Origin: Sycobia sp. Sy_11
Taxonomy: Eukaryota > Arthropoda > Insecta > Hymenoptera > Epichrysomallidae
Length of the DNA: 64,000 nt
Direction of reading: 5' to 3'
Assembly: GCA_018907035.1 (NCBI GenBank)
Contig: JACCIC010000021.1
Location: 139,501 to 203,500, forward strand
A model generated the notes under the pieces. That model was not told the DNA's origin. It saw nothing but the letters and a program-made list of their open reading frames with translations, and ran no database searches. Position numbers and translations under genes: made by a program. Shown here piece by piece: positions 12,719 through 23,199 of this stretch; the stretch's first letter is position 1, and each line of letters opens with the position of its first letter.

Positions 12719-12951
12719 AAACGAGTGGCTTCGGCTCAACCCGCCTCGGCCCCTAGTCGCTCAACGCGCCACTAGGTTCGTTTGTGCAAGATAATTTGTT
12801 TTAAATTTTTACAGTGTGTACTATACTTTGACCCACGCTCAACACACCTAGGCCCTTGGTCGCTCAACCCGCCACCAAGTTTGTTCTAATACACACCAAA
12901 CCTGCGAAATCCAATTCTCACTCTCGCTCAACCCGCCAGAGTTCGAATTGG
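12712..12951. repeat. cluster of hairpins sharing one 13-base loop
   Basis: The motif CGCTCAACCCGCC or a close variant starts near 12733, 12758, 12836, 12861 and 12925. Three copies are the loops of hairpins: stem CCTAGT/ACTAGG (12752-12757 with 12771-12776), stem CTTGGT/ACCAAG (12855-12860 with 12874-12879), and ACTCT/AGAGT extended after a 2x2 internal loop by CCAATTC/GAATTGG (12911-12951). The copies near 12733/12758 and 12836/12861 form a diverged tandem duplication of about 103 bases. The first pair is enclosed by a 13-bp outer stem (12712-12724 with 12778-12790, one T-G pair) that directly follows TTAA. It may belong to the gypsy LTR, to the piggyBac 5' region, or be a small foldback of its own. 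Confidence 0.8.
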
Positions 12952-13651
12952 ATTTTATTTAATTTATTTGCAATTTTTTTTCTTTTCGTTGCTGGATTCA
13001 GGATCTAAATAAATTTCTATTTATTAAATAATAAGCAAATTTATTTAACAAAATTTAATAAAAAATGATTAACAATAATTAAATAAAAAAAACTAATTAA
13101 CTATTTTATTTTTCGGCCATTTGGTAGCTTAGCCGCTACTATCGACTTGTTTTGTCGCGCCATTATCCGCTGTAACAAATAAAATCATAAAATATATTTA
13201 TTTTATGATGTACAAAATTAAAAATTAATTCTAACTTAAAATTAACGCTCCGCGTGAGCGTAATTGCAAATTTGATTTATTATCTATTTTTCGTGTTCGC
13301 CTCCCGCCCTGAGTGTGCTGAGACTTGTCGCCCGCTATCGCGCCGACGACAGGTCCCCCTGGAATAGCCAGTTTCGAGGTCGCTGGCACACTGAATTTTC
13401 GCAGTCAGTGCGGCTCTATTTGAGAATTGGGAGAGAGCGCTTGGTCTCCCCTTACCGCACTGTACCGCACCTTAGTACTAGGCAGCGCCGTCGCCGCTCG
13501 CAAGAATTTGCGAATTGATTCGCGAATTATCGCTCGCCGCTGCTCATCCTCGCCGCTGCCGGCGCTTTATCCCCGCGCCGCGCCGCTCGCGACTTCGCGA
13601 CTTATTTACTATATATATATAATTTTTGAGCGAGACTAATGTCTTGTCGCA

Positions 13652-13668
13652 TCTCCCCCTTCCCCCGT
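13652..13668 (-). other. polypurine tract of the gypsy element
   Basis: On the minus strand ACGGGGGAAGGGGGAGA stands immediately before the TG that starts the 3' LTR. This is where a retrotransposon primes plus-strand DNA synthesis, and it fixes the LTR boundary and the element's orientation. Confidence 0.8.
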
Positions 13669-13739
13669 GTAGAGTGAAACGCGGATACATAACAGACAAT
13701 GAAATGTAGATATTTATTTACCGCTAATACTACATTAAT

Positions 13740-14336
13740 TTATTCCGCCGGACTCGCTGAAATCAATTGTGAGGAACCCGGTTTCGCGCATATAATAATT
13801 TTTATATTACGACAATAAAAAAACAAACCTTTAGGTTTCCCTACTCGTACTGCTCCTGTGTTGGCGTCTATTCTGATGCGCCATCGCAGACCGTTGTCCC
13901 GAGCCCTGTACTCACGCACTCCCGGCGGGATCACGATCTTCGGCCCATTTGGGATTTTCACCTTTCTGGGCCGTGGGGGCTCCGGGATGGAAATCCGACG
14001 GAATCCTTCCGCCGGATTCGGAGGCACCGTAAACGATGTGTCCCGCTGCTGCCGATGGATTGGCGGGAGTGTTATAAGCGGCGGTGGAAAGGCTAAGGGT
14101 CTCGGGCGCGCCTGCAGCCGCTCCAGCCGCACCATTGGCCTCCTGGCCGTAGCCTCCAGGACTGCCTTACTGGTCGGTTGATAGTCTGCCGTCGCCAGTG
14201 TCTGCTGTGGGGTAGGCTGAGGGAAATATCCCTAATTTCCAGCCACCTCCCCGAAGTACGAGGTGTCCTGAGCGTCTAGCCAACGCTCGAACTCCTCGTA
14301 CAGCTCCTGCGGTGTCATGTTCATGATTGCTTCCAT
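13740..14336 (-). pseudogene. extra proline-rich ORF downstream of gypsy pol, one internal stop
   Basis: ATG at 14336 opens MEAIMNMTPQELYEEFERWL, an acidic helical start. A TAG at 14234-14232 interrupts the frame, which then continues to 13740 for about 165 more codons without a break. The second part is rich in Pro and Arg (RPRPLAFPPPLITLPP; PEPPRPRKVKIPNGPKIVIP) and ends with an RWRIRIDANTGAVRVGKPKG segment. It lies between the pol stop and the polypurine tract, where some gypsy elements carry env or a third ORF, but it has no signal peptide, transmembrane segment or glycoprotein feature. GC content is well above that of pol. Function unknown; a nucleic-acid-binding or Gag-like role is only a guess. 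Confidence 0.5.
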
Positions 14337-14671
14337 GTCTATTCTTAATCACGGTTGATCTTATACTGATCAAATTATTCCTTTTTAAATTTAATTCAAT
14401 ATTAAAGTTAGAACGTTTTGAACAGTGGGCAAGGGCGTGTTTGTTTACATTTATTTCCCGACTCGACCGTACGGTCGAGTTTATCATCGAGGTAGGGAAT
14501 TGTAAAGCCCATGCCTATATACAAAATTATTTGTATAGTTGATCGATCATTTAAACTCTGTTTCTTGATCGTGTGTGTTTGCAAAATATAGATTCTCCAT
14601 CGTGAGTCGCGTTTATTTAGGAAAACAACTTCTTTCCTCCCGATTTATTTCCGAGCCGTATTACATTATAC

Positions 14672-14790
14672 CTATTATTAACTCGCTATGAAAATTATTA
14701 ACACGCTATATACAGAATTATTGACTCGCTATATAAAATTATTAACTCGCTATTTTAAATTATTAACACGCTATATACAAAATTATTTAC
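14672..14790. repeat. ~22-bp tandem repeat, about five units
   Basis: Units like AAATTATTAACWCGCTATAT repeat head to tail between the gypsy pol stop and the downstream ORF. Units vary between AACTCGCTAT and AACACGCTATATAC. The position is non-coding within the element. Confidence 0.8.
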
Positions 14791-14886
14791 AGAGATCTCG
14801 CTTACTTAATTATCCTATTTACTTATTACTGATGCCGGCAATGTACAATATTTTACAATTTTACAAAATTAATTATTTACAAAAAT

Positions 14887-16525
14887 TCACGTATCGTGAC
14901 CGGTATACGGTTTTATGTCCTTGACATGAATTTTTTCTATTAGTTTCCCATCTGCCCCTTGCAGATTAAATATGACTGGGGAAACTTTCTTTATTATTGC
15001 AAATGGTCCACTATATTTTTCGCAAAGTTTTGCATTGAGCTGATTTGCTTTGTTTGACAGTATGTGTTGACGCTTCAGGACATGTTCGCCAACACGTGGC
15101 TGCCAATCACGTCGGCGTAAGTCATAATATTTTCTCTGTCGTGAGAAAGACTATGCCGCTATTATTTTGGCGAGCTCAAGTGCTTGTTGAATATTCCTTA
15201 CCTTTCTTCTGCTTTTGATTTTGAACGCTGTCCTATTTCTTGTTTCAGTCTACCTGGTGCGTTTAGCTCTCGTCCGAAATTTAAATAAGCTGGCGTATAA
15301 CCCGTGCTATCGTGCATGGCTGTGTTATATGCGAATGAAATTTCGTTTAGATAATTATCCCATGTTTTTTTGGGACTTATCTATGTACTGTTTTACCATA
15401 GTTTTTACAGTGCGATTTACCTGTTCTACAGGATTGCACTGGGGTGAATACGGTTGCGTAGTTCGATGTGTAATTTTCGCATTTTTTAATATTTGACGAA
15501 ACTCATTCGAAATAAATTGTCTACCGTTATCACTCACTATTACTTGCGGGCATCCAAAACGTAATATAATTTGTTCTTGGATTACTCGTTCTATGGCAGC
15601 ATCCGTTGCTTTTCGTAATGCACGTAGCTCGATCCATTTCGTTAATCGATCCTGCATTACAAGAAGCATAATATGTCCGTTATTCGATCGAGGGAGAGGC
15701 CCCACCAAATCAACAGTGACCATGTCCCATGGCTGTGTTACGTTTGTCGCGTGTATTTTTCCCGCCGGGGCTGACTGCTGTGCTTTATGCTTTTGGCAGT
15801 TTATACACGCGCGTACGTACCGTGTGGCTTCACGGAACATGCCTGGCCAGTAGTAGCTTTTAGCTAATTTTGCTAAAGTTTTAGCTACTCCTAAATGTCC
15901 TGCCGTGGGATCATCGTGATTTTCTTTCAATATTCGCTGTTTTTCTGAATCATTTATACATATTTTCCACTGGCTTAATTCATTTGTTTCATTAAAATCA
16001 AACGTGTGTAATATGTGCCGATACAATCTATTGCCTTCTATCCTGTAATCCGGAAAATCTTTCGGATTTTTTGATACCGATTTATAAGTTTTCTCGTACC
16101 ATTTGTTTTCCGTTTTCGATATCGCATTTATTTCGACTGGATTCCGTGATAGTATATCGGCCACGTTGTTTTTTGTCCCTTTCCGATACTGTATATCCAA
16201 ATCCCATTGAGCTAATTCCAGTGCCCATCGTGCTAACCTTCCTGATGGATTATCTAACTTCTCCAACCATTTTAATGATTGGTGATCCGTTACTACCGTA
16301 AACGGATAACCTTCTAGATATGGGTGCATTTTCCATATGCCCCACCACACAGCTAAACATTCCAATTTAGTGACAGAATAATTTTTTTCTGCTGGATTTA
16401 GTGTGCGGCTGGCATATGCAATGACGTTCTCTTTTTCTCAGTCTATCTGTTTTAGCACGGCGCCTGGGCCAAGTAAACTCGCATCTGTTTGCAGGACAAA
16501 AGGCAGATTCCTATTTGGACATGCC
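14887..16525 (-). pseudogene. gypsy pol fragment: RNase H, integrase, chromodomain-position tail
   Basis: The frame starts abruptly at 16.52 kb with LPFVLQTDASLLGPGAVLKQ, the first RNase H catalytic Asp. A frame change near 16.4 kb leads into TVVTDHQSLKWL and the ADILSRNP end of RNase H. Integrase follows: an H2C2 zinc finger (H..H..CINCQKHK), the core with DMVTVDLVGPLP, VIVSDNGRQF and a degenerate Glu region, then FAYNTAMHDSTGYTPAYL and the C-terminal part VGEHVLKRQHILSNKANQLN. The last codons before the TGA at 14889-14887 are IKPYTGHDT. A one-base frameshift in an A run near 15,360 breaks integrase. Reverse transcriptase is absent. Most residues are still conserved, so this copy is younger than the gypsy relic at 40-44 kb. 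Confidence 0.85.
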
Positions 16526-16529
16526 AAAA

Positions 16530-16615
16530 CTTTATCCCCGCGGCGCGCCGCGCCACGAAGCCTTCGGCGGTCCCCGTTCGCCGCGCCGAGCCACTCGCGA
16601 CTTCGCGAATTATTT

Positions 16616-16660
<45 letters not shown>

Positions 16661-16685
16661 TGCGCGAGACTATTGTCTCGTCGCA
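16530..16685 (-). repeat. 5' LTR fragment of the gypsy element
   Basis: Matches the 3' LTR block at 13,563-13,651 in the same orientation: CTTTATCCCCGCG, a CpG-rich stretch, ACTTCGCGA, a TA run, TAATTTTTGMGCGAGAC, and the terminal GTCKYGTCGCA. The TA microsatellite (16618-16654) is much longer than in the other copy, and about 45 extra bases are present near 16,560. Confidence 0.75.
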
Positions 16686-17159
16686 CTACCAAAGTGAAAA
16701 ATGAGAGAAGATATTCAACTCAAACGATGGAATGAAAAGTACGAAAGTATTGTAATGATAGAATGACGGTAGAGTCACAGTTAGAAAAATCTTGTCACAA
16801 GCGAATCATTGAATCTCGTCTTTTTCCCGGACTTATACCATTGAGACGACTATTCTTGTGTCAAGACGCTCAACGACGGTGTTTCGCCACGTAGCGGTCG
16901 AGAGTGGAATTAGCTTCTCTTACGCGTCAGTGTTTGCCTGTATGCAGGCGTTCTATAAGTAACTTATGTCACTCATATTATTTCTTCTAGAATAAATTTC
17001 TAGTTATAATAGTACGATCTAAATTATGATGATGTATACGTTTCTAGCAAAAAGTATTTCTGCAATTTTTATTAGAGAACTACTTTCACGAGAATAGATT
17101 TAGGAATTTATCTGAATAACGATTTTGACAGAAATGCGATTGGTGGAATGAGAAAATTC
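16686..17159. other. unassigned sequence, possibly piggyBac 5' region
   Basis: Moderate GC, no open frame of interest. If the piggyBac relic spans the gypsy insertion, this should be the missing transposase start and 5' leader, but no transposase residues were recognised here. Confidence 0.3.
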
Positions 17160-17446
17160 GGTGTCAAGCGCTCTCAAAATCTAAAGCCCAATTTGAAACA
17201 TTTTCCTGGATATATTCTCAACCTGGCCTTGGAGAAATCTTTATCTCTCTCATTTTATTTGAGGTCAAAATGACGTAAAACTCGAACTCAGTGACTCCAA
17301 AAACATAAAGATATATCTTTTGCAATGATTCAAACCATATTGCTAGGTTTGACCTTCAAATAACCTTCATTGACCTTGAAGGATAAAAAGGTATCCTAGC
17401 ATTATGTTTTTAAGCCGATATATCGACACACCGGCCCTTTAAAGAT
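17160..17446 (-). mobile_element. probable second piggyBac-family terminus
   Basis: Read on the minus strand it begins next to TTAA with TCTTTAAAGGGCCGG and then carries GATATATCGGC and the words CCTTCAAGGTCA and TGAAGGTCAAA. These parallel the terminus and subterminal words at 10.55 kb and 48.57 kb, but the rest has diverged. The orientation is that expected for the right end of the 10.55 kb element. Confidence 0.5.
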
Positions 17447-18042
17447 TAAAACATAAAATAAATGTAATATAATTATTTTATTGACATTTTAATTGAACAC
17501 ATTGTGTGTTAAATTTGTTACATTATACGTAACAAAAAAGAAATTAAATAAAAATAATTTTTGTAATAGATTAATTTTTCTGAATAATTGTTAGACATGT
17601 ATAATTTTTAGAAACATAGCTATCATTACAGCCGTAAATAACTGTTTTCTTATTCAATTGAATTCTTATTATTTCATTCCACTCTTTATGATTGTTCATC
17701 GTTTCAATATTACAAAATAAATTTTAGCTGCTTCGGGTTTAGGTATAAAATTAAAACTTACATTAGTATTAATATTTCTAAAAAATATGAAGTCCTTTCT
17801 AACAATCTCCTTTTTTAAAACCCTTTCGGCGATGTGAAGAGAAGTTCATAATGCTTTTTTGCAATCTTAACTCTACTAAAATATGTTTTTTCCTTCACTT
17901 TAATGTATTTTTGTAATTTTCAGGGTTTTCATAAGAAATTTTTAAAGAATTTCGAATTTTTACTAATTTAAGCAATATTTGCGCGTACTTTTGAAACGGC
18001 CATGATCGCCATTTTTTCATTCTCCTATTCACCGCTAGTACC
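17447..18042. other. AT-rich sequence without an assigned gene
   Basis: Weak minus-strand coding-like words (for example KIAKKHYELLFTSPKGF around 17.8 kb) occur between stops. They may be a very old pseudogene, but no family could be named. Confidence 0.3.
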
Positions 18043-18409
18043 ATATATTATATGGAGGATAGTGGATAGACTGATCGCTTTAACGGACGCTCTGGCGTCC
18101 ATATTGAAGGACAGAAATAGGCCTGGAGTCGTGCTTTGTCTCTTGCTCCGGGAAAAGAGTAGGGAGGCAGCCCAGCACTGACAAAGGTAAAGAGTATAGG
18201 AGAAACGTATATTTCTGCTGCGTATATTTCTAATACTACTGTTGCCCTACTTTCCTTTTCTCCTACTTCCTCGATCGTAAGAAAGAGATAACATGACTCC
18301 CTATATTACTCTCACACTGGTTAGGCTTTAACTCTGTCCAACCGTATCGTTTGACACAATTATAGCGTACTTCTAAGTTCTACTCCTCTCTACCCTCCAT
18401 AATATATAT
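18043..18409 (+). mobile_element. MITE copy A
   Basis: Short non-coding element with imperfect terminal inverted repeats (ATATATTATATGGAGG at the left, its complement ending at 18409). Its body, from GGACGCTCTGGCGTCCATAT through GCAGCCCAGCACT to CTGCTGCG, matches copy B at 23.2 kb in reverse complement at about three-quarters identity by eye. No coding capacity. Confidence 0.7.
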
Positions 18410-20309
18410 TCATAATATATATAGAAATATATATAATTAATTCATAAATATAAATAATTCTGTTAAATGTAAAAAACAAAATATTTAAACCAAGTGTGCG
18501 TACAACACAAATAAGTTATTACATTTTTATATTCATCTAATTTTATAAAATTAAATAATCTAATTAAGAAATTAAACTGATTATTAAGTATACATTTTGG
18601 GCTCCACCTAGTCCCTTATAAGTAATTGTACTCGATTGTCCATTATAAAAACTGTTAAAATTCGTTTTAAAACCTTCTTTAAAAAGTCTTTTCTTTAAAT
18701 TCAAATGTGTAATACACATACAAACTTTTACAGTAAGTATATTTTTATTATTTATATCCCAGTAAGTCACCAGTAAGTGAGAGTACCTGACCGTTTATTT
18801 CTACCAGCTGGCAGCTGCTGACAGTTTCGTAACAGTTTGACATTTACATGGGGAGCTCTGTCGGAAGTATAGGAAAGTACATTCCAGCATTGGCCTTAAC
18901 TACTTATCGGCTACTTACCGGAGGTCTTTCGGAACAGACCCACTATTGGCCACGTACATACATTATGCGCGATTGGCGTTCCGCGTATTTGATCACATGG
19001 TATTTAGAAGCAAGTTCAAAATGCAGAAATGATATTCCAAAATTATTGTAATAAAAACATGTTAGGTGCAATCTTAAAGCATATATATAATACATGAAGG
19101 TTGTATCCCGTGTTAAAACGCTGAGGAAAGGTACGAGAAAGAGCTCCGAGTTATGGGATTTTTTTCTGTCTCTGTCTCTCTCTCTTTCTCTCTCTCACAC
19201 ACACACACACGGCGCGCGCGCCGCGCGCACGTACACACACGCACAATTACTGTGATTGATCGAAAATTACTGGTAAAGTAGCTTACAAGACGCAAGAAAG
19301 TAAAGAAGAAACAAGAAAAAAAAAATAATTGTGCAAGAGACACAGAAACCCCCCATAACTTGAACTTCTCTCTCGCACATTTCCTCAGTCTCTACATTTA
19401 TATGCAACCTCCATGTATATCTGCTCTTAGGGCGAAACAGTTAAACTTTTTAATTAATTAAATGCGTCGATGAAGGAACTCAGCTATTTGAAGAAGGTTC
19501 TTATTACTATTATAATTATAATTAGAATGATATATATATATATATATATATATATTACATAATTATAAGAATATTATTATTACGCTTATCCAGCATTATA
19601 ATAGTTCCTAGTTGAGGCTAGTGAATCAAAATAAAGATAAATGTTTACACTTTCTCGTTGTCTGCTGCATTAAGTAGTTACCATGTGAAATTAATACTGC
19701 AGTTTATTTCCATTTTATAAATCTAAGAATTTTGCAGCACATTGCATGCACGTGTTTAGCATATTGTAATTTTTCAATATGTAAGTTAGGTTACTTATAC
19801 AAACATGTGTCGATAATGCCGAAAAATAAAACAAAAAGTTAGCGATATGTATGCAACAGCTCCATCCCATACATTTTGCCATGGCCATCAAGATGATACA
19901 ACGTTAATACTTTATATTTAATAAAAATTAATATTTTCATCTTTCTTCTCAATTCATCCATCACCATCAGCTACCTGGTTGCATATACATGATAGTGGCA
20001 CTGCCTTACAGTTGCCAAGTATCTACTGGACTCTAGACAGAGGTCTATTCTAATTTGGCTACGAGTCTAGTCTAGTAGTAGTCTGGTAGCACACCGGAAG
20101 GTATCTATATATATATACAGCTATATATCTCTAAACTTACCTAATTCTGACCTACTTCAAACGAACAGTACCTTTACTATAGGTGGTACCGACCTAAATT
20201 TCCAGCTTCACAGAGGTACAATTTACTTATTTTGATACGTTTAGAATTATTAAAAATATAAATTATTTCAATACAGAAATTTTGAAATTAATTTCATGTG
20301 GATAATTCC
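18410..20309. other. intergenic DNA with low-complexity islands
   Basis: Mostly AT-rich. It includes an open frame at 18848-19051 of unknown meaning (YRLLTGGLSEQTHYW), a purine/pyrimidine and (CA)n/GC tract at 19165-19241, and a (TA)n run near 19.53 kb. No gene recognised. Confidence 0.5.
19165..19241. repeat. CT/CA/GC low-complexity tract
   Basis: (TC)n passes into (CA)n, then into an alternating GCGCGCGC palindrome (GGCGCGCGCGCCGCGCGC), then again CA. Alternating purine-pyrimidine DNA of this kind can adopt Z-DNA. Confidence 0.9.
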
Positions 20310-20313
20310 TTAA

Positions 20314-22719
20314 GGGGCCCAAACAATGTAAACTGCGATTTTTCATATGATTTTTATTGTATTTATTAAAAAAAACGGACGTTCCTATTTACATGAAGCT
20401 TTACACATATTGTTAATAAATGTTTAAATTATCGAAAAAAAATTATTTTTTTGGCGGCCATGTTTGTATTCTGTATCTGATCGAAAATGGCGCCTTTTTA
20501 AAATGACCCTTGTCGTGTTGACAGCAAATCAGCAAAACGGAGCCTCCTAGAGCAAAAAACAAAAAAGATTCTTGAAATATACATTACTGGCTACTGTTTG
20601 ACGTAGGAGATTTTAAAAATATTGATTAGAAAAAAAATGGCGGCTGTTTGAAGAAAAAGTTTTTTTTTCGCGTAAAATTTTGCACTAAATTATTTATAAA
20701 AAAAAAGTTTGGCATATATCGAAAAACGGCTACGTCGAGCAGAAGCGACACTATTCCCGAATAGAATGCAATTCGTATCAGGTTGATCGGATAAAAACTT
20801 TTCCAGTTATGTTGTCAACGCGGTCAAAAAACATGGTTTCTAGATAATCGCGTTTTAAGTTTTGAAAGGGGCAAATCGAATGAAAAAAGGTAGTAAAAAA
20901 GGTCTTACGTGATTTATTTTGTTACTCGGAAATCCCAGGGCCGTAGAGCAGCTCTTCCGCATCCATCATTTGTTTTTGGCGCAATTCCTGGGCATGCAAG
21001 CGTCCTTCACGCGTGTTTGCCTGTGTATGACGATTCGCATAATTGAAGCGTTCTTTGTCAATCTTTTGACAGTAATCGTAAAGATTCATTCCGATACGGA
21101 CTCCCATGAATTCTAACACACGTAGAAGTGTTGTGTGATCATTATTAAATATAATAGTAGCTATGTTTGCTGCAATATGTACAGTTCTTACTCCACTGAA
21201 CGTTGATTTCGTTATTATTCTGATTGAAAGCACCCAAGCATCGTTTTAAAAGATCGTCACGACTGAGATCGGTATATATCGGCTTTATACCATTCAGAAC
21301 GTCTTGGGGTAATGCAGATTCGTGTTTCAAACCTTTCAGTTTTCTGAGCGCGCGATGATGCACATGATTGACGCATTCTTTTTTCGTCACATCATAAGGA
21401 ACATTCTCGACGACTTTATAATATGTTTTGGAATCGCCGTCGCCGACGTAACACTCATACTTTACTTGACGCAATTGTTCCAATCTTTGAAACATCTCAA
21501 CCATAGCGTGCGGCTCCATATTTCCAGAGGGACCAACGTGATTCGCATCGCACGATTCCTTGTGCTCTTCGTACCATAAATCGTACTTAGCTGGACCTTT
21601 TTTATTTTTCCACAAAGAGCATGCATGGCAATGTGAGGATTTAACTAGAAAATCAAGCCCTTTGTTACTACGATATCCGATTAGGGAAACCACGCCATGT
21701 AAAGAACTGAAACCACGTTTTCGCCAACTGCCATCGCCTGAGACGGTCAATCCGACAAATCTGTATTTTTCTCGAACGTTAGCCGTTTTTCTTCTTCACC
21801 TGCACTCTTGATTGACATATCGTTTACCTTTTCTGTAGCGTTTCTAATGATTTCGGTTAATTCAGCATACGTTTTTGGAAAGAGAGGCCGAGGAAGGTCC
21901 ATGAAGGCGCAAAATTTTTCGGCTTCGGCTTGAGTGACTCCAAGCATCCTCATGGCAGTTTTTTATGTTAGGGTAAGAAGGGATTTTCATTGGATTACAC
22001 ATTTTACATGTCATTATTAAATTTAAACCCAATCCTCTGCTCGCAGTTTCAGAGAACTCCACGTCTCCTCCACATGTTTTACATTTTACTACTTGGCTTA
22101 GCTTTGAAAAAATTGATGACTCTATAAGAAACACTTAGATCGATCGACACGTCTGAATCCTCAAAAGAAATATTGGGCTTCTGCTCAGATGTACTAGTAT
22201 TCACCGTCACTTTCTCTGCAACATATCTATTTTCTGGACCAACTCTTTGTTTTTTCTATCTCTTCTATTTGTCGGCTTACCAGCACAGTGTCTTTTATTT
22301 CTTCTATCCATTGTTCAAAAAGAAACACAAGAATTTAACTTTGAAAAACACGAGAATAAGAAATTTCGACAACAAAACAAGAGCACGTTGTTTTCACTAA
22401 ATTTAAGGTTATGTCTACCGTAATGTATACATGTATACACAAGTATATATGTGTATTAACTTCTGCAATCATGCTGCCATCTATGATTTTTTTTGAGCTA
22501 GAATAAGCAAAGCAAACAGGAGAATTTACCATACGCGTACAGTGCTGCGAAACGCCAAATATGCTCAGCCGACACGTCAGCGTCTGGCGCTCTTTTGAAT
22601 TACTTAGATTTCGAATTTTTGTTTGAAACTTTACATACATGTTCTTCGATGTCTAAGCTATTGATTTAGCAAATTAAAAAAAAATGGATTTTTCGAAAAT
22701 TTTATAGTGTTTGGGCCCC
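20314..22719 (-). mobile_element. TTAA-flanked DNA transposon with Mutator-like-domain (Kolobok-type) transposase
   Basis: The termini are perfect inverted repeats GGGGCCCAAACA (20314-20325) and TGTTTGGGCCCC (22708-22719), each flanked by TTAA (20310-20313 and 22720-22723). TTAA duplication with a DDE transposase of the Mutator-like-domain kind fits the Kolobok superfamily better than classical Mutator elements, which duplicate 8-10 bases. That assignment is inference. Non-coding flanks of about 600 and 400 bases surround a broken minus-strand transposase. Confidence 0.75.
20925..22310 (-). pseudogene. Mutator-like-domain transposase, broken
   Basis: Pieces in order on the minus strand: a basic start (MDRRNKRH near 22.31 kb), CKTCGGDVEF with a CxxC, GLGLNLIMTCKMCNP with another CxxC, MRMLGVTQAEAEKFCAFMDL, then the catalytic region GDGSWRKRGFSSLHGVVSLI (first Asp), CYVGDGDSKTY (second Asp), KKECVNHVHHRALRKLKG with the C..H motif, and NNNEINV near the Glu. 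The C-terminal helix region (AANIATIIFNN, LEFMGVRIG, AEELLYGPGI) follows in another frame. At least three frame changes (about 21.95, 21.75 and 21.2 kb) kill it. A homologous pseudogene lies at 33.7-34.9 kb. Confidence 0.8.
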
Positions 22720-22723
22720 TTAA

Positions 22724-23199
22724 TGGAGTAGGTTGCAAAGTACTAAATATTTGTCTTTAATTTAATGTACTATGCTGCATATGCGACATATTAAAATAAA
22801 TATAATTTAAATTTCGAATGCTTCTGCTGACATAATTGATTAATGCAAACAGTCAAAAATATCAATTATTTCACCTAACATGTTTATTACAATAATATTT
22901 AAATTTAAATACCATTTTTCATATATAGTAATTTGTCGAAACAGTTTGTACAGGTTTGAACTTGGCTCTGTATAAACGTGAACATACCCCCCCCCCCCGA
23001 TCGCAGCACCACCATAAACCTCATAAAACCGCGTTTTTGTATGAAATATTGAAAATAGAGATGAGAAGAGGTGTGGTCTGATCTGATCTAATATTAAGCT
23101 AATATAAATAAGTCTAAGGAGTGGAAACTATATGCATTATAACTAAAATCGGAACAGAATTGGTCGCAATGTGGTGACCCCCGGTTGTTTGTTCCATAA
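22724..23199. other. AT-rich sequence with a C10 run
   Basis: No gene or known repeat recognised. A homopolymeric run of about ten C stands near 22,989. Confidence 0.5.

Larger units (their letters stand above)
12957..16685 (-). mobile_element. internally deleted Ty3/gypsy LTR retrotransposon
   Basis: Read on the minus strand: a 5' LTR fragment beginning TGCGACGAGACA at 16685 and running to about 16530, then an abrupt junction into the RNase H part of pol, integrase, an extra downstream ORF, a polypurine tract, and a 3' LTR that starts TGCGACAAGACA at 13651. The rest of the 5' LTR, gag, protease and reverse transcriptase are missing. The lower-coordinate end of the 3' LTR could not be placed; CpG-rich sequence continues to about 13,120 and possibly to 12.7 kb. 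No target duplication was confirmed. Confidence 0.8.

Noticed and set aside
17580..18010. A minus-strand gene fragment with coding-like words
   Set aside because: The words lie in different frames with many stops, and no family or splice structure could be assigned.
18848..19051. 67-codon open frame
   Set aside because: No homology recognised, no splice sites or promoter context; length is within chance expectation for a GC-richer patch.
22335..22640. A 101-codon minus-strand ORF upstream of the Kolobok-type transposase as its N-terminus
   Set aside because: The transposase start with a basic MDRRNKRH fits near 22.31 kb; the upstream frame shows no transposase motifs and overlaps terminal non-coding DNA.
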